Part shown: piece after piece, positions 1 to 8,086 of the stretch
Layout: each line of letters begins with the position of its first letter
How positions within the stretch are numbered: the first letter of the stretch is position 1
Assembly: GCA_964585925.1 (NCBI GenBank)
Contig: CAZPFS010000002.1
Span: forward strand, 35,525-99,524
Origin: JAAZLS01 sp964585925
Lineage (GTDB): Bacteria > Bacillota > Dethiobacteria > DTU022
Length of the DNA stretch: 64,000 bases
Direction of reading: 5' to 3'
The notes under the pieces: generated by a model
What the model saw: the letters and a program-made list of their open reading frames with translations, nothing else
Database searches by the model: none
What the model was told of the DNA's origin: nothing
Made by a program: the position numbers and the translations under genes

Positions 1-165
1 AACAGGGAAGCAGGTGCAAAACCTGCGCGGTCGCGCCACTGTAACCGGGATCCATGGTCAGCTAACCACTCCGCCCAAACCGCGGGGGAAGGAGACCCTG
101 GAGATGAGCGGAAGCCAGGAAACCTGCCTGCAGGCCACGTACTCAGCCTTCGCGAAAAAAAGGAG
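1..165 (+). promoter_or_regulatory. Cobalamin (B12) riboswitch, 5' end cut by window edge
   Basis: The sequence carries the hallmark blocks of the adenosylcobalamin aptamer: an AGGGAA element at 4-9, a GGTG...CC hairpin, GCGCCACTGTAA at about 33-44, and the B12 box (gaagccaggaaacctgcc) near 110-127. The upstream strand of the outer helices lies before base 1, so the element is incomplete here. It is followed by a terminator-like hairpin at 190-218 and then by a corrinoid ABC importer, the expected target. By analogy with the family, B12 binding should lower expression of the downstream genes. Confidence 0.93.
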
Positions 166-176
166 GTGCGTCTAGA

Positions 177-275
177 ATGAAATATTTTCAGTCCGGGTTT
201 ATCTGGCCGGGCTTTTTTATGGCCCCGGCAGCGCCATTAATGCACTCGGTCGGATTTCTCAGTACTTCCACCTAG
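177..275 (+). CDS. Possible 32-residue leader peptide or small membrane peptide
   Basis: A short ORF opens with ATG at 177 behind a strong AGGAGG (161-166), ten bases upstream, right after the riboswitch aptamer. It encodes a hydrophobic peptide containing FIWPGFFMAPAAPLMH and stops at TAG 273-275. The terminator-like hairpin at 190-218 lies inside it. It could be a short membrane peptide, a leader peptide, or the remnant of a cobalt or B12-regulated gene. I do not recognise a family, and an ORF of this size can occur by chance; the well-placed ribosome site is the main argument. Confidence 0.3.
   Translation: MKYFQSGFIWPGFFMAPAAPLMHSVGFLSTST
190..218 (+). terminator. Intrinsic terminator of the riboswitch expression platform
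   Basis: A seven-pair hairpin (agtccgg paired with ccgggct, including one G-T pair) is followed by six T residues at 213-218. Its place between the aptamer and btuF suggests it is the switchable terminator of the riboswitch. Confidence 0.6.
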
Positions 276-359
276 TTGTCAGGGCGGACGAACTTCTCCG
301 CCCGCAGGTGATCCCCCCGTTTTTTTGATACGTTTGTTTTGTAAAGGAGAATTTAAGGG

Positions 360-1259
360 ATGACCAAAAAAAATATAATAATAACCCTGACTGCGTTGTC
401 GATCCTGGTGTTTTTATCCGCCTTTTCAGCTGGTTGTGACCAGATTTCTTTTTCAGCAGAAACTGTAAAAGATGATCAGGGACGAGAAATTACCCTGACC
501 GGACCGCCGGAAAGAATAATTTCACTCATGCCCGGCAAGACTGAAAAATTGTTTGCGCTTGGGTTGGGTGACAAGGTAATCGGTATTACCGATTTATGCA
601 ATTTTCCGCCCGAATTGGAGGAAAAAAACATTGCCCGGGTAGGCGACGCCTTTAATCTGAGCCTGGAAACAATCGTTGCCCTCGAGCCGGATCTGGTTGT
701 TGCCAACTGGCTTCCGGAAGGTATGGGCGATCAGCTGGGTTTATTGGGAATACCGGTGTTTTTGACCGCCCCTGCCGGAGTGGAAGACACCTTTGACAGT
801 ATTTTGCGTCTGGGGAAGCTGACCGGCAAACAGGGGGCGGCGGAAAAGCTGGTGACCGGCATGAGGGAATCGATCGGGGAAATCACTGAACTGACCCTGA
901 GTATTAAACCCTCCCACCGGCAAACAGTGTTGTGTCTTTTGGACGAAACCCTGTTTGTAGCGGGAAAAGGCACTTTGCAAGATGAACTGATCACCCTTGC
1001 CGGAGGGATAAATGTGGTGAATGAATCCGGCTGGGTTGAGCTGAGCGAGGAGACTCTGCTGCTGTTGAATCCGGATGTAATGTTATATACCTTCCCTGAT
1101 GCCGAAAAGCTGCTGTCCAGACCGGAATGGCAGGTGTTGAGATGCATCAAGCTGGGGAAAGTCTACAAACTGGACGAGGATCTTTCCTCCAGAACCGGCC
1201 CCCGGCTGGGCGCAGCCGCCAAAGAAATATATGGCTTGCTTTATCCTGAAAACCGGTAG
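360..1259 (+). CDS. btuF: Corrinoid/Fe-siderophore ABC transporter, substrate-binding lipoprotein (BtuF-like)
   Basis: This is the extracytoplasmic binding protein of a vitamin B12-class ABC importer. The 299-residue product starts with a lipoprotein signal (positive N-terminus, hydrophobic core, lipobox FSAGC with Cys26) and then matches the TroA/BtuF fold, with the family's ERIISLMPGKTEKLFALGLG strand-helix near residues 50-70. The ATG at 360 has AAGGAG about ten bases upstream. It is followed directly by permease and ATPase genes and preceded by a cobalamin riboswitch, which favours a corrinoid rather than a siderophore ligand. Family assignment is firm; the exact ligand is inferred from the riboswitch. 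Confidence 0.88.
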   Translation: MTKKNIIITLTALSILVFLSAFSAGCDQISFSAETVKDDQGREITLTGPPERIISLMPGKTEKLFALGLGDKVIGITDLCNFPPELEEKNIARVGDAFNLSLETIVALEPDLVVANWLPEGMGDQLGLLGIPVFLTAPAGVEDTFDSILRLGKLTGKQGAAEKLVTGMRESIGEITELTLSIKPSHRQTVLCLLDETLFVAGKGTLQDELITLAGGINVVNESGWVELSEETLLLLNPDVMLYTFPDAEKLLSRPEWQVLRCIKLGKVYKLDEDLSSRTGPRLGAAAKEIYGLLYPENR

Positions 1260-1269
1260 GGGTGCGCAG

Positions 1270-2295
1270 ATGCGGGGGAAAAAAACAATTTTCATATTGG
1301 CGCTGGCCGGACTCTGCCTGTTGGTGATGCTGTTTTCCCTTGGTATCGGGGCGGTGCATATTGCTCCCCTGGAAACGGTGAACATAATTATCAGGCGCCT
1401 GGCGTTTCAACCGGCGGAAGTGGTTGCCGATACCAGAGAGGCAATTATCTGGCATCTTCGCCTGCCCCGGATCATGCTGGGTTTTCTGGTGGGGGCTTCG
1501 CTGGCGGTGGCCGGGGCGTCTTTTCAGGGGCTGCTGCAGAACCCGCTTGCCGATCCCTATACCCTGGGTGTTTCCAGCGGCGCCGCCCTGGGAGCCACCG
1601 TCGCCATACTTTTTCTGCCAAATAATGCCGGCGCGTCGCTTCCCATTCCGCTGTTTGGCTTCATGGGGGGGCTGCTGGCGCTATTTATTGTCTATCGTTT
1701 GGGGAGGGTTTCCGGACGTCTGCCGGTGGTTACGGTTCTCCTGGCGGGGGTGGTGATCAGCTCTTTTTTTTCAGCACTGATCTCGCTGAGCATGATCTTT
1801 GCCGGCCAGCAGCTGCGAACTGTTTATTTTTGGCTGGCCGGGGGTCTCTCCCTGAAGGGATGGCCCTATGTATTTTTGATTATCCCCTACTTCATAGCTG
1901 GAATGGGAATTCTGCTCTATTATGCCGGCGATCTGAATTTGATTTTGCTGGGTGAGGAAAACGCACTCAGCTCGGGGGTAGAGGTGGAAAAGGTAAAAAA
2001 AATTGTGCTGGCAGCCGCCTCCCTGATCACGGCCGGAGCAGTATCCGTAAGCGGTATGATTGGTTTCGTGGGGTTGATAGTTCCGCACGCCATGCGAATT
2101 GTGTTGGGACCCGATCACCGGCTGCTCCTGCCTGCCTCCGCCCTTGGCGGGGGGTTGTTCCTGGTGGGGGTGGATACCGCCGCCCGCACGGCAATGGCGC
2201 CGCTGGAGATACCGGTAGGGATCGTCACTGCATTTTTGGGAGCTCCTTTTTTTGTGTTGCTGCTGAAGCGCTGCCGGGACAAATATCTTTTTTAG
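1270..2295 (+). CDS. btuC: Corrinoid ABC transporter permease (FecCD/BtuC family)
   Basis: A 341-residue polytopic membrane protein of the FecCD family, the membrane channel of the importer. Recognisable blocks are LRLPRIMLGFLVGASLAVAG near the N-terminus, the NPLADPYTLGVSSGAALGA segment that contacts the ATPase-gated channel, and GFVGLIVPHAMR near the C-terminus. I place the start at ATG 1270 with AGGGGTG just upstream; an in-frame ATG at 1231 would overlap btuF and lacks a ribosome site. Length and the roughly ten membrane segments match the family. It lies between the binding protein and ATPase in one riboswitch-controlled operon. Confidence 0.93.
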   Translation: MRGKKTIFILALAGLCLLVMLFSLGIGAVHIAPLETVNIIIRRLAFQPAEVVADTREAIIWHLRLPRIMLGFLVGASLAVAGASFQGLLQNPLADPYTLGVSSGAALGATVAILFLPNNAGASLPIPLFGFMGGLLALFIVYRLGRVSGRLPVVTVLLAGVVISSFFSALISLSMIFAGQQLRTVYFWLAGGLSLKGWPYVFLIIPYFIAGMGILLYYAGDLNLILLGEENALSSGVEVEKVKKIVLAAASLITAGAVSVSGMIGFVGLIVPHAMRIVLGPDHRLLLPASALGGGLFLVGVDTAARTAMAPLEIPVGIVTAFLGAPFFVLLLKRCRDKYLF

Positions 2296-2308
2296 AACAG
2301 GTGAGAAT

Positions 2309-3115
2309 ATGGAGGCAGGGATCAAACTTTGCGGGGTTTGTTTCAGCTACGGCGCGAACGAGGTACTGACTGATATCAGTTTCGAAGTGGAATGCGGCGA
2401 TTTTGTGGGTCTGGTCGGACCCAACGGCAGCGGCAAATCCACCCTGCTCAAGAACATGGCCGGAGTGCTGCGCCCTTTCCGGGGGGAAATATATGTTAAC
2501 CACACTGAAATCAGGCGCTACCGGAGGCTGGATCTGGCCCGGATGATATCCATGGTAGGCCAGGATCAGCATGCGGGCTTTAATTTCCTGGTGGAACAGG
2601 TGGTGGAAACCGGAAGGTTTCCTTACCGGGGGAAACTTGCGCTGTTGACGGAAGCGGAACGGCAAACGGTGGAACGGGCCATGCATCTCACCGGGTGCCA
2701 CCATCTGAGAGGACGGGATCTGTTTTCCCTGAGCGGGGGCGAGCGCAGGCGGGTGTTTCTGGCCAGGGCGCTGGCTCAGGAAACACCCTTGCTGTTGCTT
2801 GATGAGCCAACGGTATTTTTGGATATCGCCTACCAATTTGAGCTTCTGGAACTTCTGCAGGAGTTGAATGCCCGGGAAAAACTTACCGTGGTGGCGGTAA
2901 TGCATGATCTCAATCTGGCTTCACGTTATTGTGGCAAGCTGTTCATGCTTGACCGGGGAAAATTGTTTGATCATGGTTCTCCGGCAAAAGTCCTGACCGG
3001 GGACAACCTGTCGCAGGTCTACCGTACGGAATTTATGGTGAAACCACATCCGTTGGGAAATTTTCCCTTAATAATTCCCGTTTCACCCCGGGGCACTGTT
3101 CATGGATCAATCTGA
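2309..3115 (+). CDS. btuD: Corrinoid ABC transporter ATP-binding protein (BtuD/FecE family)
   Basis: Cytoplasmic ATPase that powers the importer. The 268 residues contain Walker A GPNGSGKS (37-44), the Q-loop near VGQDQ (83-87), the ABC signature LSGGE (141-145), Walker B LLLLDEP (161-167) and the switch His in AVMHDLN (199). It starts 13 bases after btuC with a GGTGAG ribosome site and ends the importer operon. Family members serve B12, haem or siderophore import; the B12 call rests on the upstream riboswitch. Confidence 0.92.
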   Translation: MEAGIKLCGVCFSYGANEVLTDISFEVECGDFVGLVGPNGSGKSTLLKNMAGVLRPFRGEIYVNHTEIRRYRRLDLARMISMVGQDQHAGFNFLVEQVVETGRFPYRGKLALLTEAERQTVERAMHLTGCHHLRGRDLFSLSGGERRRVFLARALAQETPLLLLDEPTVFLDIAYQFELLELLQELNAREKLTVVAVMHDLNLASRYCGKLFMLDRGKLFDHGSPAKVLTGDNLSQVYRTEFMVKPHPLGNFPLIIPVSPRGTVHGSI

Positions 3116-3205
3116 CCTGAAACCGGCCTGTTCCCCAGATCCTGTTCTTCCCGCGGAAACGTAGATTTTTCCCTTAAGCCTTCATTGGGACGGACCCGGT
3201 AAAAT

Positions 3206-3234
3206 GCAGGAATTTGGAGTTATTTATCGAATTA
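3206..3234 (+). promoter_or_regulatory. Candidate sigma-H promoter
   Basis: GCAGGAATT (3206-3214), an 11-base spacer and ATCGAATTA (3226-3234) match the Bacillus sigma-H consensus RNAGGAWWW-N11/12-RNNGAATWW at every defined position. Sigma-H drives genes at the onset of sporulation. The next convincing gene begins at 3363, about 120 bases downstream. This is a pattern match only. Confidence 0.45.
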
Positions 3235-3362
3235 AGGGAAAGGATAGGCACATGGGAAATTGGGTAAGGCGTTTTTTAGCGGGGAAAGAATGTTTGGCCA
3301 ATATGAATCCCCGCCCCTGACGAATGTGCCGATATCAATTCTGCCAACGGGGAGTCTTAACA

Positions 3363-3869
3363 ATGGGTATATACATATCACCGCTCGATACCAAACCGCC
3401 GGAAACAGGGATCGCCGAGAACATGGGGATCACGGAAAAAAGAGCGGAACAGTTTGAAAAGGTCAGGGTTAGAATTCGGTTTGATTATCGGGGCACACCC
3501 CGTCCCGCCCGTTTTTTTTTCGGGGGGAAGGGTACAAAAGAGGTGGCCGAGGAACGGCGGGACAAGCAGGCCGCCATGTGGAGAAACGTCCCCCTGCAGG
3601 GAATTCAGGTGGAGGATATTTCCTACCTGGATCTGTACACGGTATATGAAAACACCGATGAAGCCGAAATTGCGTACGCCCCTCTTGAACTTTTGATTTC
3701 GCTTGATTCCCTGGAGGACAGTTTTCAGTTTATCAGCCGCAATGAATTCAAGCGGTTGCAGGTTGTGGAACCGGATCAGATAAACCTTACCGGCCGTGAA
3801 CTGGAGCGGATTCTTTTCAAATTCAGCGAAACCATTCAGCACAAATTGCAGGAACAGGAAGAAGGTTAA
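3363..3869 (+). CDS. Hypothetical protein, 168 aa
   Basis: I do not recognise this protein. It is soluble, with no signal peptide or membrane segment. A charged first half contains VRVRIRFDYRGTPRPARFFF and a basic/acidic helix KEVAEERRDKQAAMW; the second half is an acidic alpha/beta stretch ending in a coiled-coil-like tail (FKFSETIQHKLQEQEEG). The start at ATG 3363 has GGGGAG eight bases upstream; an earlier in-frame start at 3324 has none. It follows a candidate sigma-H promoter, so expression at entry to sporulation is possible, and precedes a small membrane-protein gene. Confidence 0.75.
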   Translation: MGIYISPLDTKPPETGIAENMGITEKRAEQFEKVRVRIRFDYRGTPRPARFFFGGKGTKEVAEERRDKQAAMWRNVPLQGIQVEDISYLDLYTVYENTDEAEIAYAPLELLISLDSLEDSFQFISRNEFKRLQVVEPDQINLTGRELERILFKFSETIQHKLQEQEEG

Positions 3870-3883
3870 CCGCAGCGCGATGA

Positions 3884-3925
3884 GAGGTATAAAAACCTCC
3901 CCTTGACATAACATTACCGGGGAGG
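3884..3925 (+). promoter_or_regulatory. Possible Shine-Dalgarno-sequestering hairpin pair
   Basis: CCTCCCC (3896-3902) is perfectly complementary to GGGGAGG (3919-3925), the ribosome binding site of the next gene, with a 16-base loop. The same left arm can instead close a small hairpin with upstream GAGGT (3884-3888 with ACCTC 3895-3899). The two pairings exclude each other, as in a translational switch. No ligand or temperature element is recognisable; this may be chance complementarity to a strong ribosome site. Confidence 0.3.
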
Positions 3926-3930
3926 TAAAT

Positions 3931-4122
3931 ATGAATATTCTGCTGCGCTGGTTTAACGTATTTTCATCAGTGGTGGAGCGTTATTTATGGAGCGCCGTTT
4001 TGATCGCACTAGCCCTTACCGTGGCCGGTCAGGCCGTATTGACCACCGAGAGGGGGCGCCGGTTGCTTAACCCGGTGGAATCTTTGGAGGGCGTTCCCTG
4101 GCCTCCGGAAGACGCAAATTAA
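3931..4122 (+). CDS. Small single-span membrane protein, 63 aa
   Basis: A 63-residue protein with one clear membrane helix (about residues 19-36, WSAVLIALALTVAGQAVL) followed by a short polar tail, TTERGRRLLNPVESLEG. The ribosome site GGGGAGG sits five bases before ATG. I do not know its function. It lies immediately upstream of aroH on the same strand. The strong ribosome site and clean hydrophobic segment support a real gene; note the possible sequestering hairpin just upstream. Confidence 0.7.
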   Translation: MNILLRWFNVFSSVVERYLWSAVLIALALTVAGQAVLTTERGRRLLNPVESLEGVPWPPEDAN

Positions 4123-4185
4123 AACCCCTTTCCGGGCAGGCCAGTCAAAACCTTTGCGGATTGCCAGAACTGGAGGGATCAAAGC

Positions 4186-4566
4186 TTGATCAGGGGAATC
4201 AGAGGAGCCACAACCACGCCGGCCAATGATGCCGGCGAGATTATCAAATCAACCCAATTGTTGCTGGAAAAGATGATAGAAGCCAATCATCTGGATAAAA
4301 ACGATGTAGCTGCAGTTTTCTTTTCTGCCACCCCCGATCTCGATCAGGTTTTTCCGGCCAAAGCGGCCCGATTGCTGGGCTGGCATGATGTTCCCCTCAT
4401 GTGCCAGGTAGAGATAGACGTTCCCGGAGCCCTGCCTCGCTGTATTCGGATCATGATGCTGGTCAATACAGAACTGCAACAAAAAGAGATTCGCCATGTT
4501 TATCTGGGCCAGGCCAAAAAACTGAGGGCAGATCTTTTTTCCGCAGGAGATAGTAGCGAAATCTAA
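4186..4566 (+). CDS. aroH: Chorismate mutase, AroH type
   Basis: Converts chorismate to prephenate for phenylalanine and tyrosine synthesis. The 126-residue length and the landmarks MIRGIRGATT at the N-terminus, FFSATPDLDQVFPAKAAR in the middle and RCIRIMMLVNT...IRHVYLGQAKKLRADL at the end match the trimeric monofunctional AroH of Bacillus subtilis, including the Arg, Glu and Cys-region residues of the active site. The start is TTG at 4186 with GGAGGG upstream. It precedes cmk, an arrangement common in spore-forming Clostridia. Confidence 0.95.
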   Translation: MIRGIRGATTTPANDAGEIIKSTQLLLEKMIEANHLDKNDVAAVFFSATPDLDQVFPAKAARLLGWHDVPLMCQVEIDVPGALPRCIRIMMLVNTELQQKEIRHVYLGQAKKLRADLFSAGDSSEI

Positions 4567-4647
4567 TTTATTTTCAAAACGGATAAATTTAAGGGCTTTC
4601 ATAAAATATTTAAAGGAAATTTCAGGTTTTACCTCGAAACTAATATC

Positions 4648-5346
4648 ATGCTATCAGATCAGAGAATAACCATCGCCATTGACGGGCCCGCGGGCGCCGG
4701 CAAAAGCACTGTAGCTCGGGGGGTGGCCCGACGATTGGGGTTTGATTATCTTGATACCGGAGCCATGTACCGGGCGATTTCCTTAAAATTGGTTCGGGCC
4801 GGAGTTGATCTTGATAATACGGCGGGCATTGGGGAAATACTGGAACAGACCAAGCTGAGTTTGACCACCGCAAAAAACTGCCTCCGCATACTGCTGGATG
4901 GCGAGGATGTCACATCGGAGATTCGGGAACCCCATGTAAACAGGATTGTTTCCGAGGTTTCCTGTATCCCCGGGATCCGCAGAAAAATGGTTGCCCTGCA
5001 ACGGGAAATTGCCCGGCGTTCCCAGGGGATAGTGGTGGAGGGGCGAGATATTTGTTCAAAGGTGCTCCCCGAGGCAACCCATAAGATCTATCTCGATGCG
5101 GCCCTTTCCGAAAGGGCCAGGCGGCGCTGGAAGGAACAAAAGGCTTGCGGAATGAAGGTATTGCTTTCTCGGGTAAAAGAGGAGATCAGTAAACGGGACC
5201 GCATAGATTCCGAACGCGAGGATTCACCGCTGTCGATTGGTCCCGGGGTATTGGTTCTGGATACCACGGAGATGAGCCCGGGAGAGGTTGTGGACAAAAT
5301 AGTAAACATGGTCAATGCAGGCGGGACGGCGTTGGAGGGGGACTAG
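4648..5346 (+). CDS. cmk: Cytidylate kinase
   Basis: Phosphorylates CMP and dCMP with ATP. The P-loop GPAGAGKS lies at 13-20, followed by DYLDTGAMYRAI, the NMP-binding block, GRDICSKVLPEA, and the lid/C-terminal signature RDRIDSEREDSPL. The 232-residue length is normal. The ATG at 4648 has no strong Shine-Dalgarno within 15 bases (the nearest purine run, AAAGGAAA, lies about 30 bases upstream), so translation may be weak. It sits between aroH and plsC and overlaps neither. Confidence 0.95.
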   Translation: MLSDQRITIAIDGPAGAGKSTVARGVARRLGFDYLDTGAMYRAISLKLVRAGVDLDNTAGIGEILEQTKLSLTTAKNCLRILLDGEDVTSEIREPHVNRIVSEVSCIPGIRRKMVALQREIARRSQGIVVEGRDICSKVLPEATHKIYLDAALSERARRRWKEQKACGMKVLLSRVKEEISKRDRIDSEREDSPLSIGPGVLVLDTTEMSPGEVVDKIVNMVNAGGTALEGD

Positions 5347-5348
5347 GG

Positions 5349-5990
5349 GTGCTTTATCACCTTGGGCATTTTTTATTCAGTGGCTATTTCAGATTGTTCT
5401 ACCGGTGGCGGATTTTCGGCCGAGAAAATATTCCTCCGTCTGGACCCTTCATTATATGTTCCAATCACCTAAATAATATGGATCCCCCGCTTATCGGATG
5501 TTCCATTCCTTCCAGATTGCAGGTGCATTTCATGGCCAAGCAGGAGCTTTTCGGAAATAAATTATTTGGAGCAGTTTTAAGGCGAATAGGGGCCTATCCG
5601 GTTGACCGGGACGGTGCAGGGTATGCGGCTGTCCGCACCTCCTTCAGGCTGCTCTCCCGGAGTAAGGTGATCTGTTTATTCCCGGAGGGGACCAGGAGCA
5701 AAAACGGAGTTGTTCAGCGCGCCCACCCCGGCGCGGCCATGATTGCCGCGCACTGTCTGGCACCTGTTCTGCCGGTAGCGATAACCGGACCTTACCGATT
5801 TGGAAAACCCCTGCAGGTATCTTTTGGTCCCGTGTTTCATTTACCCTCTCCGGAAGGAGGGGATCGCAAGCATTATTTAAAAGCATCCAGTGAGTTGATT
5901 ATGAGCCGGATTAAGGAGTTGATAATTCAGGATCAGGAAATGGAAAACCGGGGCAAACATGATGGATGCCCCAGAAGATGTGGGGAGTGA
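5349..5990 (+). CDS. plsC: 1-acyl-sn-glycerol-3-phosphate acyltransferase (PlsC family)
   Basis: Adds the second acyl chain to lysophosphatidic acid to make phosphatidic acid at the membrane. The catalytic HX4D motif is visible in NHLNNMDPP, and the glycerophosphate-binding block in FPEGTRS; SFGPVFHLP near the C-terminus is also typical. The length of 213 aa fits the short bacterial class. It starts at GTG 5349, two bases after the cmk stop, with its ribosome site inside the end of cmk, so translation is probably coupled. It ends just upstream of ispH. Confidence 0.92.
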   Translation: MLYHLGHFLFSGYFRLFYRWRIFGRENIPPSGPFIICSNHLNNMDPPLIGCSIPSRLQVHFMAKQELFGNKLFGAVLRRIGAYPVDRDGAGYAAVRTSFRLLSRSKVICLFPEGTRSKNGVVQRAHPGAAMIAAHCLAPVLPVAITGPYRFGKPLQVSFGPVFHLPSPEGGDRKHYLKASSELIMSRIKELIIQDQEMENRGKHDGCPRRCGE

Positions 5991-5995
5991 ATCGT

Positions 5996-8086
5996 TTGGA
6001 AATCAGAGTTGGCGAACACGCCGGGTTTTGCCCGGGGGTCCGCAAGGCCATTGAAGTGGCCTTGGCAGAGGCCGCGGGGGGAAATAAGGTTTATACTCTT
6101 GGCCCCCTGACCCATAATGAAATGGTGGTCAGCTACCTGGAAAGGAAAGGCATCGGAATCGCCGAGTGTCCGGAACAGGCAGAAGGGGCCACCTTGATTA
6201 TTCGCACTCACGGGGTAACTCCCGAGGTGATGGCAAAGATCCGCGATCTGCCAATCAATCTACTCGATGCAACCTGCCCCCGAGTCAAACGTGTTCAGGG
6301 GATCGCCGCCCGGTTGGCCGGAGAGGGGGTCAATTTAGTGATCTTTGGACAAGGAGATCATCCCGAGGTGGTAGGGATAATAGGTTGGGCCGGTGGGAAA
6401 GTAGTAGTGGTTTCCAGCGTGGAGGATCTAAAAAAAGCGGCAATTGAACGTCCGGCGTCTCTGATATCACAGACCACCGGGAACAGTACGGTATTTGATC
6501 AGATCAAAAAAGAATTTTTGAAAAAGGTTCCTGAAGGGAAGGTGATTGAAACACTATGCCCGGAGGTTAAACTAAGGCAGGAAGAAGCGCGGCAAATGGC
6601 CAAAGACGCGGAGGCAATGGTGGTTGTCGGCAGCGCCGCCAGTGCCAATACCCGGTCGTTAGCGGAGGAATGCCGGCGAATCAGGCCAACCTGCCGGGTG
6701 GTTGACGCCGGGGAGTTAAATGTGGAGCTTTTGCGCCGATACAGGGTAGTCGGGGTAACTGCCGGCGCATCTACTCCCCACTGGACGATTAAGGAGGTAG
6801 TTAAAAAAATGGAAAACGAGAATCATGAAATAGAGAACGAAGAACAATTTGCTTACCAGGATTCTGTGAAAACTTTCTTGGTAGGCGAACAGGTCGGGGG
6901 GCGGGTTGTGCAGGTTGATTCCGACGAGGTGCTGATCGATATCGGGTACAAGAGTGAAGCCGTGTTGCCGCAATCTGAAGTGCATGTAAATGAAGGGGAA
7001 ACTTTGGCCGATCTTTTTACCCCGGGTTCCGAAATAGAGGTAACTATAATCGAGAGCAATGATGAAGAAGGAAAAATTGTTGTTTCGCACCGCCGCCTGG
7101 CCAGGGAAAAGCGCTGGCAGGAGCTGGAGGAAGCACTTGAAAACCAGTCTGTATTGGAGGGACAGGTCAAACAGGTTGTGCCGGCAGGAATGGTTTTAAC
7201 TTTGGGAGCAGGGATAGAAGGGTTTATGCCCGGCTCGTTGGTTGACGTCAGGTATGTTCCCGATTTCAAACCCTTTATTAATGAGGTGATACAGTTCAAG
7301 GTAATTGAAATCAACCGGGAAAAAGACAAGGTTATTCTTTCACGTAAAAAATTGCTGGAAGAAGAGATCACCCGGAAAAAAACAGAGACCCTGGGTTCCT
7401 TGCAGGCAGGGGGGATTATAGAAGGGGTGGTCCGCCGGTTAACCGATTTCGGGGTCTTTGTAGACGTGGGCGGTATTGACGGACTGATCCATATATCCGA
7501 GCTTTCCTGGGAGAGGGTTGGTCATCCTCAGGAAATACTCAAGGTCGGTGAAAAAATACCGGTAAAAGTGCTGGAGGTAAATGTGGAACGGGAACGGATA
7601 AGCCTCAGTTTGAAACAGGCTCTCCCCGATCCCTGGGACAATGTGAGCCGGGATTTTAAACCTGGAATAATTATTACCGGAAAAATAACTCGTCTGGTTA
7701 ATTTCGGGGCCTTTGTGGAAATCAAGCCGGGGCTGGAAGGCCTGGTGCATATCTCTCAGATTGCCGATTACCACGTGAAACACCCCTCAGAGGTGTTGAC
7801 TGAAGGGGAGGAAATAGAGGTCAAGATACTGGATATAAAACCGGAGGCCAAGCGGATCAGCCTCAGCGTAAAGGAAGCCCGGGGCGCGGTCCCGCCTGAA
7901 AAGAATGATCTTCCCGAGGAGAACGCCAACTCGGGAGTTACCCTGGGAGATGTGTTCGGGAATCTTTTTGAGAACAAAACCGACGAGGGGGAAGCTCACC
8001 AAGAACAGACTGAACAGACCGAGGGGGACACTCACCAGGAACAGACTGAGGGGGAGAGTTCCGATTCCCAGGATGAACAGGGATAA
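5996..8086 (+). CDS. ispH: 4-hydroxy-3-methylbut-2-enyl diphosphate reductase fused to ribosomal protein S1 domains
   Basis: Residues 1-270 are IspH, the [4Fe-4S] enzyme making isopentenyl and dimethylallyl diphosphate in the MEP pathway: cluster cysteines C12 (GFCPGV), C94 (DATCP) and C188 (TLCPE), plus the SxN substrate motif (SANTR). Four S1 RNA-binding domains follow (about 297-365, 385-450, 470-540, 556-626), then an acidic tail with repeated HQEQTE units. Such fusions are known in Clostridia. I chose TTG 5996 because GGGGAG lies eight bases upstream; ATG 5966 would add ten residues inside plsC. It probably supplies both isoprenoid synthesis and an S1-like translation function; whether the halves cooperate is unknown. 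Confidence 0.95.
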   Translation: MEIRVGEHAGFCPGVRKAIEVALAEAAGGNKVYTLGPLTHNEMVVSYLERKGIGIAECPEQAEGATLIIRTHGVTPEVMAKIRDLPINLLDATCPRVKRVQGIAARLAGEGVNLVIFGQGDHPEVVGIIGWAGGKVVVVSSVEDLKKAAIERPASLISQTTGNSTVFDQIKKEFLKKVPEGKVIETLCPEVKLRQEEARQMAKDAEAMVVVGSAASANTRSLAEECRRIRPTCRVVDAGELNVELLRRYRVVGVTAGASTPHWTIKEVVKKMENENHEIENEEQFAYQDSVKTFLVGEQVGGRVVQVDSDEVLIDIGYKSEAVLPQSEVHVNEGETLADLFTPGSEIEVTIIESNDEEGKIVVSHRRLAREKRWQELEEALENQSVLEGQVKQVVPAGMVLTLGAGIEGFMPGSLVDVRYVPDFKPFINEVIQFKVIEINREKDKVILSRKKLLEEEITRKKTETLGSLQAGGIIEGVVRRLTDFGVFVDVGGIDGLIHISELSWERVGHPQEILKVGEKIPVKVLEVNVERERISLSLKQALPDPWDNVSRDFKPGIIITGKITRLVNFGAFVEIKPGLEGLVHISQIADYHVKHPSEVLTEGEEIEVKILDIKPEAKRISLSVKEARGAVPPEKNDLPEENANSGVTLGDVFGNLFENKTDEGEAHQEQTEQTEGDTHQEQTEGESSDSQDEQG

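Noticed and set aside
1771..2325. Long antisense ORFs over the btuCD genes
   Set aside because: These are GC-rich shadow frames with atypical His/Gln composition and no ribosome sites; the btuC/btuD frames have full family motifs.
3903..3931. Vegetative promoter overlapping the start of the 63-aa gene
   Set aside because: TTGACA is perfect, but 17 bases downstream only TAAATA is present (three of six matches) and it would start inside the ORF.
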